A program made the position numbers and the translations under genes. This document shows positions 1 through 8,979 of a stretch of DNA of 64,000 nucleotides, piece after piece. The stretch is from Rhizobiaceae bacterium (lineage in GTDB: Bacteria > Pseudomonadota > Alphaproteobacteria > Rhizobiales > Rhizobiaceae). The stretch's first letter is position 1. The number at the start of each line of letters is the position of its first letter. The DNA lies in NCBI GenBank assembly GCA_017643025.1, contig JAEPOG010000006.1, positions 372,001-436,000 of the forward strand. Direction: 5' to 3'. The notes under the pieces are model-generated. The model was given only the letters and a program-made list of their open reading frames with translations. It did no database searches and was not told where the DNA came from.

Positions 1-899
1 TAAGGGTCGATCGCGCCGGCGTCGAGATCATCGTCGCCATATTTGCTGTCATTGAAATGGAAGCCGCCGAGCTTGCCGAACTGGATCAGCCTGGCGACGA
101 TCATCTCGATGTTCACGTTGGGTGCGTGGTGACCAAGATCGACGAGGCAATAGGCCTGAGGACCAAGTTCCTGCGCGATCAGATAGTTTGTGCCCCAGTC
201 CTGCACGACCGTTGAGTAGAATGCCGGCTCGTACATCTTGTGCTCGGTGAACAAGCGCCAGTCGGCCGGCAGCGCGGCGTAGACATCCTTCATCGAGGCG
301 AGATAGCGCTCGAATGACCTGGTGAAATTCGACTGGCCCGGAAAGTTGGAGCCGTCGCCGATCCACACCGTCAGCGCCTTGGAGCCGAGCGCCTTGCCGA
401 TCTCGATACATTCGAGGTTGTGCTCCACCGCCTGCCGGCGGGTGGCGGCGTCGGCGTGGGAAAGCGAGCCGAACTTGTAGGAATGCTCCTGGTCCGCCGC
501 ATCGGAAAAGGTATTTGAGTTCATCGCGTCGAAGCCGAGACCGTATTCCGCGGCGCTCTGCTGCAGCCGACGCGGGTCGGCCTTGTCCCACGGGATGTGC
601 AGCGAGACGGTCGGCGTGGCGCGGGTCAGCTGCTGGATCACGGCGCAGTCGGCGAGCTTGTCGAAAATGTCGCGCGGCTCTCCCGGACCCGGGAACCGTG
701 CGAAGCGGGTTCCGCCGGTGCCGACGCCCCATGAAGGAATGGCGACGCCGAAGGCGGCGACCTTCGCCTTGATGGCGTCGATCGCTATGCCGCGCCGGTC
801 AAGCCGCTCGCCGAGAGTCTCGTAGTCGCGTTTCAGATCGGCCGCGCGGGCAGCGTTGTGGCCTTCGACCAAGTCGGCCGAAATCGGTTGCTCCGCCAT
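1..899 (-). CDS. rhaI: L-rhamnose isomerase, rhizobial type (partial)
   Basis: Converts L-rhamnose to L-rhamnulose in the cytoplasm. About 299 N-terminal residues are visible and the C-terminus runs off the left edge. The protein begins MAEQPISADLVEGHN and shows TIM-barrel sugar-isomerase segments, including VWIGDGSNFPGQSNF and the metal-site-like stretches LVDLGHHAPNVN and GGFHFNDSKYGDDD. The start at 899 has a GGAGGAGAGG ribosome site just upstream. It lies 28 bp after rhaD on the same strand, so the two form one transcript. This gene pair opposite rhaRSTPQMK is the known R. leguminosarum arrangement, which makes the substrate assignment firm. The visible part has no frame break. Confidence 0.93.
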   Translation of the reverse strand, partial: MAEQPISADLVEGHNAARAADLKRDYETLGERLDRRGIAIDAIKAKVAAFGVAIPSWGVGTGGTRFARFPGPGEPRDIFDKLADCAVIQQLTRATPTVSLHIPWDKADPRRLQQSAAEYGLGFDAMNSNTFSDAADQEHSYKFGSLSHADAATRRQAVEHNLECIEIGKALGSKALTVWIGDGSNFPGQSNFTRSFERYLASMKDVYAALPADWRLFTEHKMYEPAFYSTVVQDWGTNYLIAQELGPQAYCLVDLGHHAPNVNIEMIVARLIQFGKLGGFHFNDSKYGDDDLDAGAIDP

Positions 900-927
900 G
901 TCCTCTCCTCCAGCGATGCGTGCGCGC

Positions 928-3030
928 CTAGCGCGTAAAACTCTGTGCGTTGCCGGCATCGACATTGACGATGTTGCCGGTCGATTTGGCAGACATTTCC
1001 GAGGCGAAGAAGTAGACAGCCTCCGCGATGTCCTCGGGAAACACCGAGCGCTTGAGCAGGGAGCGCGAGCGGTAGTGCTCCTCAAGGTCGTCGGTCGACA
1101 TGTTGTAGGCGGCGGCGCGCTGCTCCTTCCACTCGCCGGTCCAGATCTTGGAGCCGCGCAGCACCGCATCGGGGTTCACGACATTCACCCTGATCTGCTC
1201 GGCCGCGCCCTCCAGAGCGAGGCAGCGCGCGAGGTGGATTTCTGCCGCCTTGGCTGTGCAATAGGCCGAGGCGTTGGGCGAGGCGGCGAGCCCGTTCTTG
1301 GACGCGACGAACACAACGTTGCCGCCGATCTTTTGCTGCCTGAACAGGCGGAATGCCTCACGCGAAACGAGGAAATAGCCTGTCGCCAAAATATCCATGT
1401 TGCGGTTCCAGAGCGCCAGTGTCGTGTCCTCGACCGGCGCGGAGGAAGCGAGCCCGGCATTCGACACCAGGATATCGATCCCGCCATACTCCACCGCCGC
1501 GGAGAGGTACCCCTCAGTGACCTGCTCCTCGCTGGTCACGTCAAGTTTCACCGAGCGGACCATGTCCTTGCCGTAAGCCTTCACCAGCTCGCTGCCGGCA
1601 TTGCCGAGCGCTTCCTCATCGATGTCTGCAAGAACGACGCAGGCGCCTTCGGAGAGCAGTCTGGCGGCAGTGGCGCGACCGATGCCACCGGCGCCGCCGG
1701 TAACCAGCGCGACGCTGCCGGCAAGCGGCTTCGGCTTCGGCATGCGCTGCAGCTTCGCTTCCTCGAGCGACCAGTATTCGATGTCGAACGCTTCCTGCTC
1801 GGGCAACCCGACATAGGTCGAGACCGACGACGCGCCGCGCATGACGTTGATGGCGTTGACGTAGAACTCCGCCGAAATACGCGCCGTCGCCTTGTCGGCG
1901 GCGAAGGTGATCATGCCGACGCCGGGAACAAGATAGACGACGGCATTGGGGTCGCGCATGGCGGGGCTATCAGCGCGCTTGCAGCGTTCGTAATAGGCTG
2001 CGTAATCCTCGCGGTAGGAAGCGATGGCGCCCGGCAGCGCTGCAAGGGCGGCATCGGCGTCTTGGGAGGACGGATCGAACGGTACCACCAGTGGTCTGAT
2101 CTTGGTGCGCAGGAAATGGTCCGGGCAGCTCGTGCCGAGCGCCGCCAGGTCCTTCATGCCGGCCGAGCAAACGAACTCAAGCACTGCTTCGGAATCGTCG
2201 AAATGGCCGACCTTGCGGGTCTTTTCCGATACGGCGCCGCGGATCGCCGGCATCAGCTTCGCCGCGACGGCACGGCGCTCCTTGGCTGCCAGCGCGCGGT
2301 GCTTCTCGCCCCCGAATGCTGCCTTCGCGCCGGTGTTGTCCTCGAACCACTCGATGGCGCGGTTGATGATGCGGATCGTCGTCTCGTAGCTCTCGCGCGC
2401 CGTGTCGCCCCAGGTGAAGAGGCCATGGCTCTCAAGCACGACGCCGGTCGCGTCCGGATTTTCCTTGCAGAACTTCTCCAGCCAAAGGCCGAGTTCATAG
2501 CCAGGCCGCTTCCACGGCAGCCAGCCGATCTCACCACCGAAAATCCGTTCGGTCAGAGCCTTGGAGTCCTCAGACGCAGCGATCGCGATGACGGCGTCGG
2601 GGTGCATGTGATCGACATGTTTCTTCGGTACATAGGCATGCAACGGCGTGTCGATCGAAGCGGCGCGCGGGTTCAGATTGAAGGTGCAGTGCGGCAGGTA
2701 GCCGACCATCTCGTCTTCATGCTCGACACCGCGATAGAGACCCTTCAGCGCGTTGAGCTTGTCCATGTAGAGCGTGGCAAAACCATCCATCTTGATGGTG
2801 CCCACGTCGCCGCCCGAGCCCTTGACCCAGAGCACCTCGACCTCGGTACCGGTCAGCGGGTCTTTCTGCATCACCTTCGCCGAGGTGTTGCCGCCGCCGT
2901 AATTGGTGATGCGCTTGTCCGAGCCGAGCAGGTTGGAGCGATAAAGCAGCCGCTCCGGTTCGCTCATGGATGCCGCCTTGGCCTCGTCCCAAAGATTGGC
3001 GAGGCGCGAGGCGTTGCGCGTTTCAAGCAT
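928..3030 (-). CDS. rhaD: Bifunctional rhamnulose-1-phosphate aldolase / short-chain dehydrogenase
   Basis: A 700-residue fusion. The N-terminal class II aldolase domain (about residues 1-410) has the zinc-type HMH at 141-143 and a further histidine in ESHG near 202. It should split L-rhamnulose 1-phosphate into dihydroxyacetone phosphate and L-lactaldehyde. The C-terminal short-chain dehydrogenase domain (about 437-700) has the nucleotide motif TGGAGGIG near 444-451, SNAG near 523-526 and the catalytic Tyr590-x3-Lys594. It probably acts on lactaldehyde. The start at 3030 is preferred over a longer frame because GGGAGGT lies a few bases upstream. It leads the rhaD-rhaI transcript, divergent from rhaR. 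Confidence 0.95.
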   Translation of the reverse strand: MLETRNASRLANLWDEAKAASMSEPERLLYRSNLLGSDKRITNYGGGNTSAKVMQKDPLTGTEVEVLWVKGSGGDVGTIKMDGFATLYMDKLNALKGLYRGVEHEDEMVGYLPHCTFNLNPRAASIDTPLHAYVPKKHVDHMHPDAVIAIAASEDSKALTERIFGGEIGWLPWKRPGYELGLWLEKFCKENPDATGVVLESHGLFTWGDTARESYETTIRIINRAIEWFEDNTGAKAAFGGEKHRALAAKERRAVAAKLMPAIRGAVSEKTRKVGHFDDSEAVLEFVCSAGMKDLAALGTSCPDHFLRTKIRPLVVPFDPSSQDADAALAALPGAIASYREDYAAYYERCKRADSPAMRDPNAVVYLVPGVGMITFAADKATARISAEFYVNAINVMRGASSVSTYVGLPEQEAFDIEYWSLEEAKLQRMPKPKPLAGSVALVTGGAGGIGRATAARLLSEGACVVLADIDEEALGNAGSELVKAYGKDMVRSVKLDVTSEEQVTEGYLSAAVEYGGIDILVSNAGLASSAPVEDTTLALWNRNMDILATGYFLVSREAFRLFRQQKIGGNVVFVASKNGLAASPNASAYCTAKAAEIHLARCLALEGAAEQIRVNVVNPDAVLRGSKIWTGEWKEQRAAAYNMSTDDLEEHYRSRSLLKRSVFPEDIAEAVYFFASEMSAKSTGNIVNVDAGNAQSFTR

Positions 3031-3078
3031 GTCTGACCTCCCGGGGCGCCGTCTGTGCGGCACCTGATCTTGCCGCAA

Positions 3079-3106
3079 TCTCTACCCCGCGCAACTGTCT
3101 TGTCAA
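3079..3106 (-). promoter_or_regulatory. Promoter of rhaDI
   Basis: On the minus strand there is a perfect TTGACA -35 box (plus-strand 3101-3106) and, 16 bp downstream, TAGAGA as -10 (3079-3084). Transcription would begin near 3071, about 40 bases before rhaD. The spacing and match are read directly from the sequence. Function is inferred. Confidence 0.6.
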
Positions 3107-3110
3107 TCAC

Positions 3111-3129
3111 AAACGATCAGAAACGATCA
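3111..3129. promoter_or_regulatory. Tandem AAACGATCA repeat, candidate RhaR operator
   Basis: Two exact copies of AAACGATCA lie at 3111-3119 and 3121-3129, with a 10-bp period. They sit immediately upstream of the rhaD -35 box and between the two divergent promoters. DeoR-family regulators often bind direct repeats with one-helical-turn spacing. Assignment to RhaR is inferred from position and repeat form. Confidence 0.5.
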
Positions 3130-3152
3130 TGATGCGCTGCACAATGAAATGT

Positions 3153-3196
3153 TTTGAGCGATATTGATTGACAATGCTCAAAGCCGGTGCCTAGAT
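3153..3196 (+). promoter_or_regulatory. Promoter of rhaRSTPQMK with inverted repeat
   Basis: TTGACA (3168-3173) and CTAGAT (3191-3196) are spaced by 17 bp and give a good sigma-70 promoter. Its start point near 3203 falls just before the rhaR ribosome site. A 7-bp inverted repeat, TTTGAGC (3153-3159) and GCTCAAA (3176-3182), brackets the -35 box and could be a second operator. Because the start point lies after 3195, this promoter also argues against an upstream rhaR start there. Confidence 0.55.
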
Positions 3197-3215
3197 GACA
3201 GGGCAGGGAGGAACC

Positions 3216-4025
3216 ATGCACGAAAAAGAACGCCACCGGATCATTCTGTCCGCCGTCCAGGAGAGGCCCGTGATTACGGTGCCGGAGCTGGTCGAGTTGA
3301 CGTCGTCTTCCGAGGCGACGATCCGGCGAGACATCGCGGCGCTGCACGTTCAGAAGCGCCTGCGCCGCGTGCGCGGTGGCGCCGAGGCGATCAATCCTCC
3401 CCAGATCGTCGGACTTGCGGGCCGCCCATTCTCCGTCAACGAGACGATGCACGCCACGCAGAAGCGCGCCATCGCGCGCGCCGCGGTGGACATCTGCAAG
3501 GACGGCGAGCCGATCATCATCAATGGCGGCACGACGACCTTTCAGATGGTGCATTTCCTGGTGAACCGGCGGATGCCGATCTTCACCAACTCATTTCCGA
3601 TCGCCGAGCATCTGCTCAAGCATTCCAAGAACACGGTGATGCTGTCGGGCGGCACGATCTACCGCGAGCAGAACATCATCCTGTCGCCGTTCGAGAACGA
3701 CGTGACCCGAAATTTCTACGCGCGGCGCATGTTCATGGGCGCGCAGGGGCTGGGACCGCTCGGCCTGATGGAAGGCGACCCGCTGCTCATCCAGGCCGAG
3801 CACAAGCTCATCGACCAGGCCGACGAACTCGTCGTGCTGGTCGATTCATCCAAGTTCCGCCAACGGTCGAGCCTGATCCTGTGCGGCCTGTCGCGGATCG
3901 CAACGGTCATTACGGACGAGGGCATAGAAGACCGAGATGCAAAGATGCTGGAAGCGGCTGGGGTGACGCTGGTCGTTGCGCACGGAAGCCAGCCGAAAGC
4001 GGAGGAATCTTCGCTGCCAGCCTGA
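3216..4025 (+). CDS. rhaR: DeoR-family transcriptional regulator of rhamnose genes
   Basis: A 269-residue DeoR-type repressor. The N-terminal winged helix (ITVPELVELTSSSEATIRRD, then RRVRGGAE) is followed by a DeoR sensor domain with the phosphosugar-binding style INGGTTTF and a C-terminal VLVDSSKF. I chose ATG 3216 because AGGGAGGA sits at ideal distance. The in-frame ATG at 3195 lacks a site and precedes the predicted transcript start. It is the first gene of the importer and kinase operon and faces rhaD, so it probably controls both directions in response to a rhamnose-derived sugar phosphate. The effector is inferred. Confidence 0.9.
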   Translation: MHEKERHRIILSAVQERPVITVPELVELTSSSEATIRRDIAALHVQKRLRRVRGGAEAINPPQIVGLAGRPFSVNETMHATQKRAIARAAVDICKDGEPIIINGGTTTFQMVHFLVNRRMPIFTNSFPIAEHLLKHSKNTVMLSGGTIYREQNIILSPFENDVTRNFYARRMFMGAQGLGPLGLMEGDPLLIQAEHKLIDQADELVVLVDSSKFRQRSSLILCGLSRIATVITDEGIEDRDAKMLEAAGVTLVVAHGSQPKAEESSLPA

Positions 4026-4068
4026 GGCCGCCAGCGACGATCAAGTACCAACCACGGGAGGAATGAGA

Positions 4069-5064
4069 ATGTCAGCACTGAAGAAACTATTCGCCGCCGC
4101 GGCGGTAACGGCAGCCATGTTTGTGGCTCCGGCTTCGGCCCAAGACATGAAGATCGCTCTGGTCGTCAAATCGCTCGGCAACGGGTTCTTCGACGCGGCG
4201 CACAAGGGCGCGATGGACGCCGCCGAAGAGATTGGCGGCATCGAGGTGATCTACACCGGCCCGACCTCGGCCACCGCCGAAGGCCAGATCGACATCGTGA
4301 ATACGCTGATCGCACAGCAGGTCGACGCGATCGCGATTTCAGCCAACGATCCGGACGCCCTGGTCCCGGCGCTCAAGCGCGCCATGGACCGCGGCATCAC
4401 TGTTATCTCCTGGGATTCGGGCGTTGCGCAGGAAGGCCGGCAGGTTCACCTCAACCCGTCCGACACCGACCTGATCGGCGAGACGATTATCAAGCTCGCG
4501 GCCGACTATCTGCCGGAAGGCGGCGACGTCGCGATCCTCTCGGCCTCGTCGACGGCAACGAACCAGAACGCCTGGATCGCTGCCGCGGAGAGGATCCTTC
4601 CGGAGAAGTTCCCGAACATCAATCTCGTCGCGACCGTCTATGGCGACGACGATCCGGTGAAGAGCACCAACGAAGCCAAGGGCCTGATCGCATCCTATCC
4701 CGACCTCGACGCCATCATCGCGCCGACCACGGTGGGCGTCGTCGCGGCCGCGCAGGTCGTTACCGACGACAATCTGATCGGCAAGATCAATGTCACCGGT
4801 CTGGCCCTGCCGTCGGAGTTCAAGCAGTTCATCGACAATGGCGCGAGCCAGGCGGTGGCGCTGTGGAACCCGATCGACCTCGGCTACTCGGCAATCCATA
4901 TCGCCCATGCTCTCGCGACTGGCGCTGCCACGGCCGAACCGGGCGCCACGATCTCGATCGGCAAGGTCGGCGAGATCACGCTCGACGACAGCAACTCGGC
5001 GGCGATGGCCGCACCCTTCCAGTTCGACAAGTCGAACATCGAAGAGTTCTCCAAGATCTACTGA
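4069..5064 (+). CDS. rhaS: Rhamnose ABC transporter substrate-binding protein
   Basis: A 331-residue periplasmic binding protein of the ribose/rhamnose type (Peripla_BP_4). It has a clear signal peptide, MSALKKLFAAAAVTAAMF through APASAQ, with cleavage before DMKIALVV. The motif ALVVKSLGNGFFDAAHKGA is typical of this group. Two ATGs lie close together (4063 and 4069). GGGAGG is too near the first, so the second is taken. It is followed by a strong hairpin and then the ATPase gene, the usual order for making binding protein in excess. The rhamnose assignment rests on the operon. Confidence 0.93.
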   Translation: MSALKKLFAAAAVTAAMFVAPASAQDMKIALVVKSLGNGFFDAAHKGAMDAAEEIGGIEVIYTGPTSATAEGQIDIVNTLIAQQVDAIAISANDPDALVPALKRAMDRGITVISWDSGVAQEGRQVHLNPSDTDLIGETIIKLAADYLPEGGDVAILSASSTATNQNAWIAAAERILPEKFPNINLVATVYGDDDPVKSTNEAKGLIASYPDLDAIIAPTTVGVVAAAQVVTDDNLIGKINVTGLALPSEFKQFIDNGASQAVALWNPIDLGYSAIHIAHALATGAATAEPGATISIGKVGEITLDDSNSAAMAAPFQFDKSNIEEFSKIY

Positions 5065-5079
5065 TTTTCGGATAGACTT

Positions 5080-5105
5080 CTGGGCGGCGCTCACGCGCCG
5101 CCCAG
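5080..5105 (+). other. Hairpin between rhaS and rhaT
   Basis: A perfect 11-bp stem (CTGGGCGGCGC at 5080-5090 against GCGCCGCCCAG at 5095-5105) with a 4-base loop. No T-run follows, so it is not a standard intrinsic terminator. It probably protects the rhaS 3' end or partly attenuates read-through, favouring binding protein over membrane parts. Confidence 0.75.
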
Positions 5106-5139
5106 CTTCTCACCCGACCCTCTTCAGGGCTCGAGACTG

Positions 5140-6684
5140 ATGATGCACACCACGGCCCTGCAGGAGACGAGCACATTCGAGGCGGCGAACTCCGCCCCCG
5201 TGCTTTCGCTGAATGGTATCTCCAAAAGCTTTCCCGGCGTGCGCGCGCTCAACGATGTCGCGCTGTCGCTTTACCCCGGCCAGGTGACCGCGCTGATCGG
5301 CGAAAACGGCGCCGGCAAGTCGACGCTGGTCAAGATCATGACCGGCATCTACCAGCCCGACGCCGGCGAGATTGTCATCGGCGATGATGCGGTGAGCTTG
5401 CCGACGGCGCATGCCGCGTTCGGGCATGGCATCACGGCTATCCATCAGGAAACGGTTCTGTTCGACGAGTTGTCGGTCGCCGAAAACATCTTTCTCGGCC
5501 ATGCGCCGCGCAACCGTTTCGGCCTCATCGACTGGAAGCAGATGCGCGCCAATGCGCGCGAGGTGCTGGACACGATGGGCGCCGGCCACATCGACGCCGA
5601 GGCCCGTCTGCGTGACCTCGGCATCGCCAACAAGCATCTGGTGGCGGTGGCGCGCGCCATGTCGATCGATGCGCGCATCGTCATCATGGACGAACCGACG
5701 GCATCGCTCTCCGCAAAGGAGATCGAAGAGCTGTTCCAGCTCATCGAATTCCTGAAGAGCGATGGCAAGGCGATCCTCTTCATCAGCCACAAGTTCGAGG
5801 AGATCTACCGCATCGCCGACCGCTACACCGTCTTCCGCGACGGCGAGATGGTGGGCGAGGGCAGGCTAGCGGGTACCAGCCAGAGCGAGATCGTGAAGCT
5901 GATGGTGGGGCGCGCGGTCGATCACATCTTCCCGAAACGAACGCCTGACATCGGCGAGCCGGTACTCAGGATCGACGGCCTGTCGCATCCGACCGAGTTC
6001 GATGCGATCAGCTTCGAGCTTCGGCGAGGCGAGATTTTGGGCTTCTACGGCCTGGTCGGCGCAGGTCGCAGCGAGGTCATGCAGGCAATCGCCGGACTGA
6101 CGCGCACCAGCGCCGGCACGATGCGACTGGAGGACGCGCCGCTGGAGCCGAAATCGGCGGCGGACGCCATTCGCTCAGGCATTGTCTACGTGCCCGAGGA
6201 GCGTGGCAGGCAAGGCGTGGTGATCGGCCTGCCGATCTTCCAGAACGTCTCGTTGCCGTCACTGTCGCGCACCTCGAAGAGCGGTATTCTGAGGCTCGCA
6301 GAGGAGTTCGCACTTGCCCGCCAATATACGGAGCGGCTGGACCTGCGCGCCGCCTCGCTCAGCCAGGATGTCGGCACGCTGTCGGGCGGCAACCAGCAGA
6401 AGGTGGTGATCGCCAAATGGCTGGCGACGCGGCCCCGAGTGATCATTCTCGACGAACCGACCAAAGGCATCGACATCGGCTCCAAGGCGGCCGTCCACGG
6501 CTTCATGGCCGAACTGGTCGCGGAGGGGCTGTCGGTGATCATGGTCTCGTCCGAACTGCCCGAGATCATAGGCATGTCCGACCGTATCGCCGTCATGCGC
6601 GAGGGCCGCATGGTCGAGATATTCGACAACAAAGATTTGCACCCCGAAACGCTGGTGCGCGCGGCCGCAGGGATAGCCGCATGA
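5140..6684 (+). CDS. rhaT: Rhamnose ABC transporter ATPase, two ATP-binding domains
   Basis: A 514-residue double ATPase that energises rhamnose uptake. The first domain has Walker A GENGAGKST near residues 54-62 and Walker B IVIMDEP. Its signature region reads DLGIANKHLVAVARAM instead of a canonical LSGGQ. The second domain has LSGGNQQKV and VIILDEP but, as usual in this family, a degenerate Walker A (GLVGAGRSEV). The start at the ATG-ATG pair follows AGGGCTCGAGACTG, a modest ribosome site. The stop overlaps the start of rhaP by 4 bases (ATGA). The name is that of the rhizobial ABC protein, not the E. coli permease RhaT. Confidence 0.92.
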   Translation: MMHTTALQETSTFEAANSAPVLSLNGISKSFPGVRALNDVALSLYPGQVTALIGENGAGKSTLVKIMTGIYQPDAGEIVIGDDAVSLPTAHAAFGHGITAIHQETVLFDELSVAENIFLGHAPRNRFGLIDWKQMRANAREVLDTMGAGHIDAEARLRDLGIANKHLVAVARAMSIDARIVIMDEPTASLSAKEIEELFQLIEFLKSDGKAILFISHKFEEIYRIADRYTVFRDGEMVGEGRLAGTSQSEIVKLMVGRAVDHIFPKRTPDIGEPVLRIDGLSHPTEFDAISFELRRGEILGFYGLVGAGRSEVMQAIAGLTRTSAGTMRLEDAPLEPKSAADAIRSGIVYVPEERGRQGVVIGLPIFQNVSLPSLSRTSKSGILRLAEEFALARQYTERLDLRAASLSQDVGTLSGGNQQKVVIAKWLATRPRVIILDEPTKGIDIGSKAAVHGFMAELVAEGLSVIMVSSELPEIIGMSDRIAVMREGRMVEIFDNKDLHPETLVRAAAGIAA

Positions 6685-7658
6685 AGTCGCTCACCAAATA
6701 TCGCGAGATCTGGCTGGCGGCGGCGATCGCGCTGCTGGTGGCGGCCGTCGCCATCCGCTTTCCGGCCTTCGCGACGCCGTCACGGCTGCTGACCGTCTTC
6801 AACGACTACACCATCCTGATTATCCTGGCGCTCGGCCAGATGACCGTCATCCTGACGCGTTCGATCGACCTGTCCATGGCCGCCAATCTCGCCTTCACCG
6901 GCATGGTGATCGCAATGACAAACGCCGCCTACCCGGCAATCCCGATACCCATGCTGATCATCATGGCCATGGCGATCGGCAGTTTGCTCGGCGCATTCAA
7001 TGGCATTCTGGTGTGGAAGCTCGACATTCCGCCGATCGTCGTCACGCTCGGCACGCTGACCGTGTTCCGCGGCGCGACATTCGTCGTGTCTGGGGGCGCG
7101 TGGGTCAATGCCGACGCGATGAGTGCTGCCTTCATCCAGCTGCAGCGCGGCGTTTTTCTCGGACTGCCTATCCTGTCTTGGTTCGCGATCGCCGCTATCG
7201 CTGCGTTCTATCTGTTCCTGGCGCGAACGCCGCTAGGGCGCTCGATCTACGCGGCCGGTGTCAACCCAACGGCTTCGGTCTATGCCGGCATCGATGTCGG
7301 CCGCATCAAGTTTGTCGCCTTTGTGATCTCCGGCATGGTGTCGGGACTGTGCGGCTATCTGTGGGTGTCGCGCTACGTAATCGCTTCCACCGAAGTCGCG
7401 AACGGCTACGAGTTGCAGATCGTCGCCGCCTGCGTCATCGGGGGCATCTCTATCGCCGGCGGCATAGGCTCGGTGGCCGGCGCGGTGTTGGGCGCGCTGT
7501 TCCTCGGTGTCATCGGCTCGGCGCTGCCGGTCATTAACGTCTCGCCATTCTGGCAGCTGGCGATTTCGGGCGCCGCGATCATCCTCGCGGTCGTGCTCAA
7601 CGCGCGCGGCGAGAAGCGGCAGGGCCGCATCATCCTCAGGCAGGCGGAAGCGGCATGA
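6681..7658 (+). CDS. rhaP: Rhamnose ABC transporter permease
   Basis: A 325-residue inner-membrane permease of the ribose-type family (BPD_transp_2) with about nine hydrophobic helices, starting [19 protein letters not shown]. It carries the family loop [20 protein letters not shown] that contacts the ATPase. The ATG at 6681 overlaps the rhaT stop, so translation is coupled. It pairs with RhaQ to form the channel. Confidence 0.9.
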   Translation: MKSLTKYREIWLAAAIALLVAAVAIRFPAFATPSRLLTVFNDYTILIILALGQMTVILTRSIDLSMAANLAFTGMVIAMTNAAYPAIPIPMLIIMAMAIGSLLGAFNGILVWKLDIPPIVVTLGTLTVFRGATFVVSGGAWVNADAMSAAFIQLQRGVFLGLPILSWFAIAAIAAFYLFLARTPLGRSIYAAGVNPTASVYAGIDVGRIKFVAFVISGMVSGLCGYLWVSRYVIASTEVANGYELQIVAACVIGGISIAGGIGSVAGAVLGALFLGVIGSALPVINVSPFWQLAISGAAIILAVVLNARGEKRQGRIILRQAEAA

Positions 7659-8662
7659 CAACAACCGATGTCGCCACCAATCGCCGCGTGCCCGACCGGC
7701 TCGACAAGCCGCTGACATCTGCGCTGCTGTCGTGGGAAATGCTGCTCGTGCTGGTCGCCGTCGCAATCTTCGTCACCAACAGCCTCGCATCCCCTTACTT
7801 CCTAAACGCCTGGTCGCTCTCCGACCTCACCTTCAATTTCGTCGAGAAGGGGCTGATCGCGCTTGCCATGGCGCTGCTGATCATCTCGGGCGAAATCGAC
7901 CTGTCGGTGGCGGCGATCATCGCGCTCGCCTCGACCATGATGGGCATGGCGCTTCAGGCGGGCGCGGATACGCCGGTTCTGGTGCTGATCGGGCTCGGAG
8001 TCGGTCTCGCCTGCGGCGCCTTCAACGGCGCGCTGGTAACGCGGCTCGGCCTGCCGTCGATCGTTGTCACCATCGGCACAATGAGCCTGTTCCGCGGCAT
8101 CGCCTACATCATCCTCGGCGACCAGGCCTATCGCGGCTACCCGTCAAGCTTCGCCTTCTTCGGCCAGGGCTATGTCTGGTGGGTGATCTCCTTGGAGATC
8201 GTCCTGTTCGCGGTCATGGCCGTCATCTTCTGGTTCCTGCTCCACCGCACCAGCTTCGGCCGCACGGTCTTCGTCATCGGCAACAATCCGGTCGCCGCGG
8301 CCTTCTCCGGCGTCAGGGTGGAGCGGGTGAAATTCATCCTGTTCTGTCTCACAGGACTGATGGCGGGCGTTGCCTCGATCCTGCTCACGTCGCGGCTCGG
8401 TTCGACGCGGCCGTCGATTGCCTTCGGCTACGAACTGGAGGTCGTCACGATGGTGGTGCTGGGCGGCGTCGCTATTCTCGGCGGGTCCGGCTCGATCATC
8501 GGAGTGGTTCTGGCCGCTCTCATCATGGGCCTCGTCACGTTCGGCCTCGGCCTGCTCAACGTACCCGGGATCGTCATGTCGATCTTCACGGGATCGCTGC
8601 TGATCGTCGTCATCGCGCTGCCGATCCTGTGGCGGCGCTTCCGCGAGGCGCGAGGCGGCTGA
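7655..8662 (+). CDS. rhaQ: Rhamnose ABC transporter permease
   Basis: A 335-residue inner-membrane permease of the same family as RhaP, with many hydrophobic helices. The conserved segments [16 protein letters not shown] and [18 protein letters not shown] are visible. It overlaps rhaP by 4 bases at its start and rhaM by a single base at its stop. RhaP and RhaQ are clearly diverged paralogues, consistent with a heterodimeric channel. Confidence 0.9.
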   Translation: MTTTDVATNRRVPDRLDKPLTSALLSWEMLLVLVAVAIFVTNSLASPYFLNAWSLSDLTFNFVEKGLIALAMALLIISGEIDLSVAAIIALASTMMGMALQAGADTPVLVLIGLGVGLACGAFNGALVTRLGLPSIVVTIGTMSLFRGIAYIILGDQAYRGYPSSFAFFGQGYVWWVISLEIVLFAVMAVIFWFLLHRTSFGRTVFVIGNNPVAAAFSGVRVERVKFILFCLTGLMAGVASILLTSRLGSTRPSIAFGYELEVVTMVVLGGVAILGGSGSIIGVVLAALIMGLVTFGLGLLNVPGIVMSIFTGSLLIVVIALPILWRRFREARGG

Positions 8663-8979
8663 TGCCGGAAAAATACGCCTTCAAGATGAAGCTCAATTCG
8701 GGCATGCGGGACGAGTATAAGCGCCGGCACGACGAGATATGGCCGGAGCTTGTCGAATTGCTGAAGCAGGCCGGGGTTTCCGACTACTCGATCCACCTCG
8801 ACCCCGAGACCGACATTCTCTTCGGCGTGCTTTGGCGCGCTGACGGCCACACGATGGATGACCTGCCGAACCACGCTGTCATGAAGCGTTGGTGGGCGCA
8901 CATGGCCGACATCATGGAGACGCGCCCCGACAATGAGCCGGTGGCGACGCCGCTCGAAACCGTCTTTCACATGAAATGA
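8662..8979 (+). CDS. rhaM: L-rhamnose mutarotase
   Basis: A 105-residue protein matching the usual length of RhaM (called RhaU in R. leguminosarum), which interconverts alpha and beta L-rhamnose so the isomerase gets its preferred anomer. The family signature is visible: [20 protein letters not shown] then WPEL, with [13 protein letters not shown] and a WWAHMADIM tail. The start codon shares its A with the rhaQ stop and the end overlaps rhaK by 4 bases, so it is tightly coupled within the operon. Confidence 0.94.
   Translation: MPEKYAFKMKLNSGMRDEYKRRHDEIWPELVELLKQAGVSDYSIHLDPETDILFGVLWRADGHTMDDLPNHAVMKRWWAHMADIMETRPDNEPVATPLETVFHMK

Noticed and set aside
49..732. Apparent frame disagreement in rhaI from a second long frame on the same strand
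   Set aside because: The rhaI frame is open from 899 to the left edge with conserved isomerase sequence. The other frame is only an overlapping out-of-phase reading.
856..3036. A 726-codon open frame opposite rhaD
   Set aside because: It has no recognisable domain, is rich in Arg/Ala/Gly as expected for the antisense of GC-rich codons, and lies wholly over a well-conserved enzyme.
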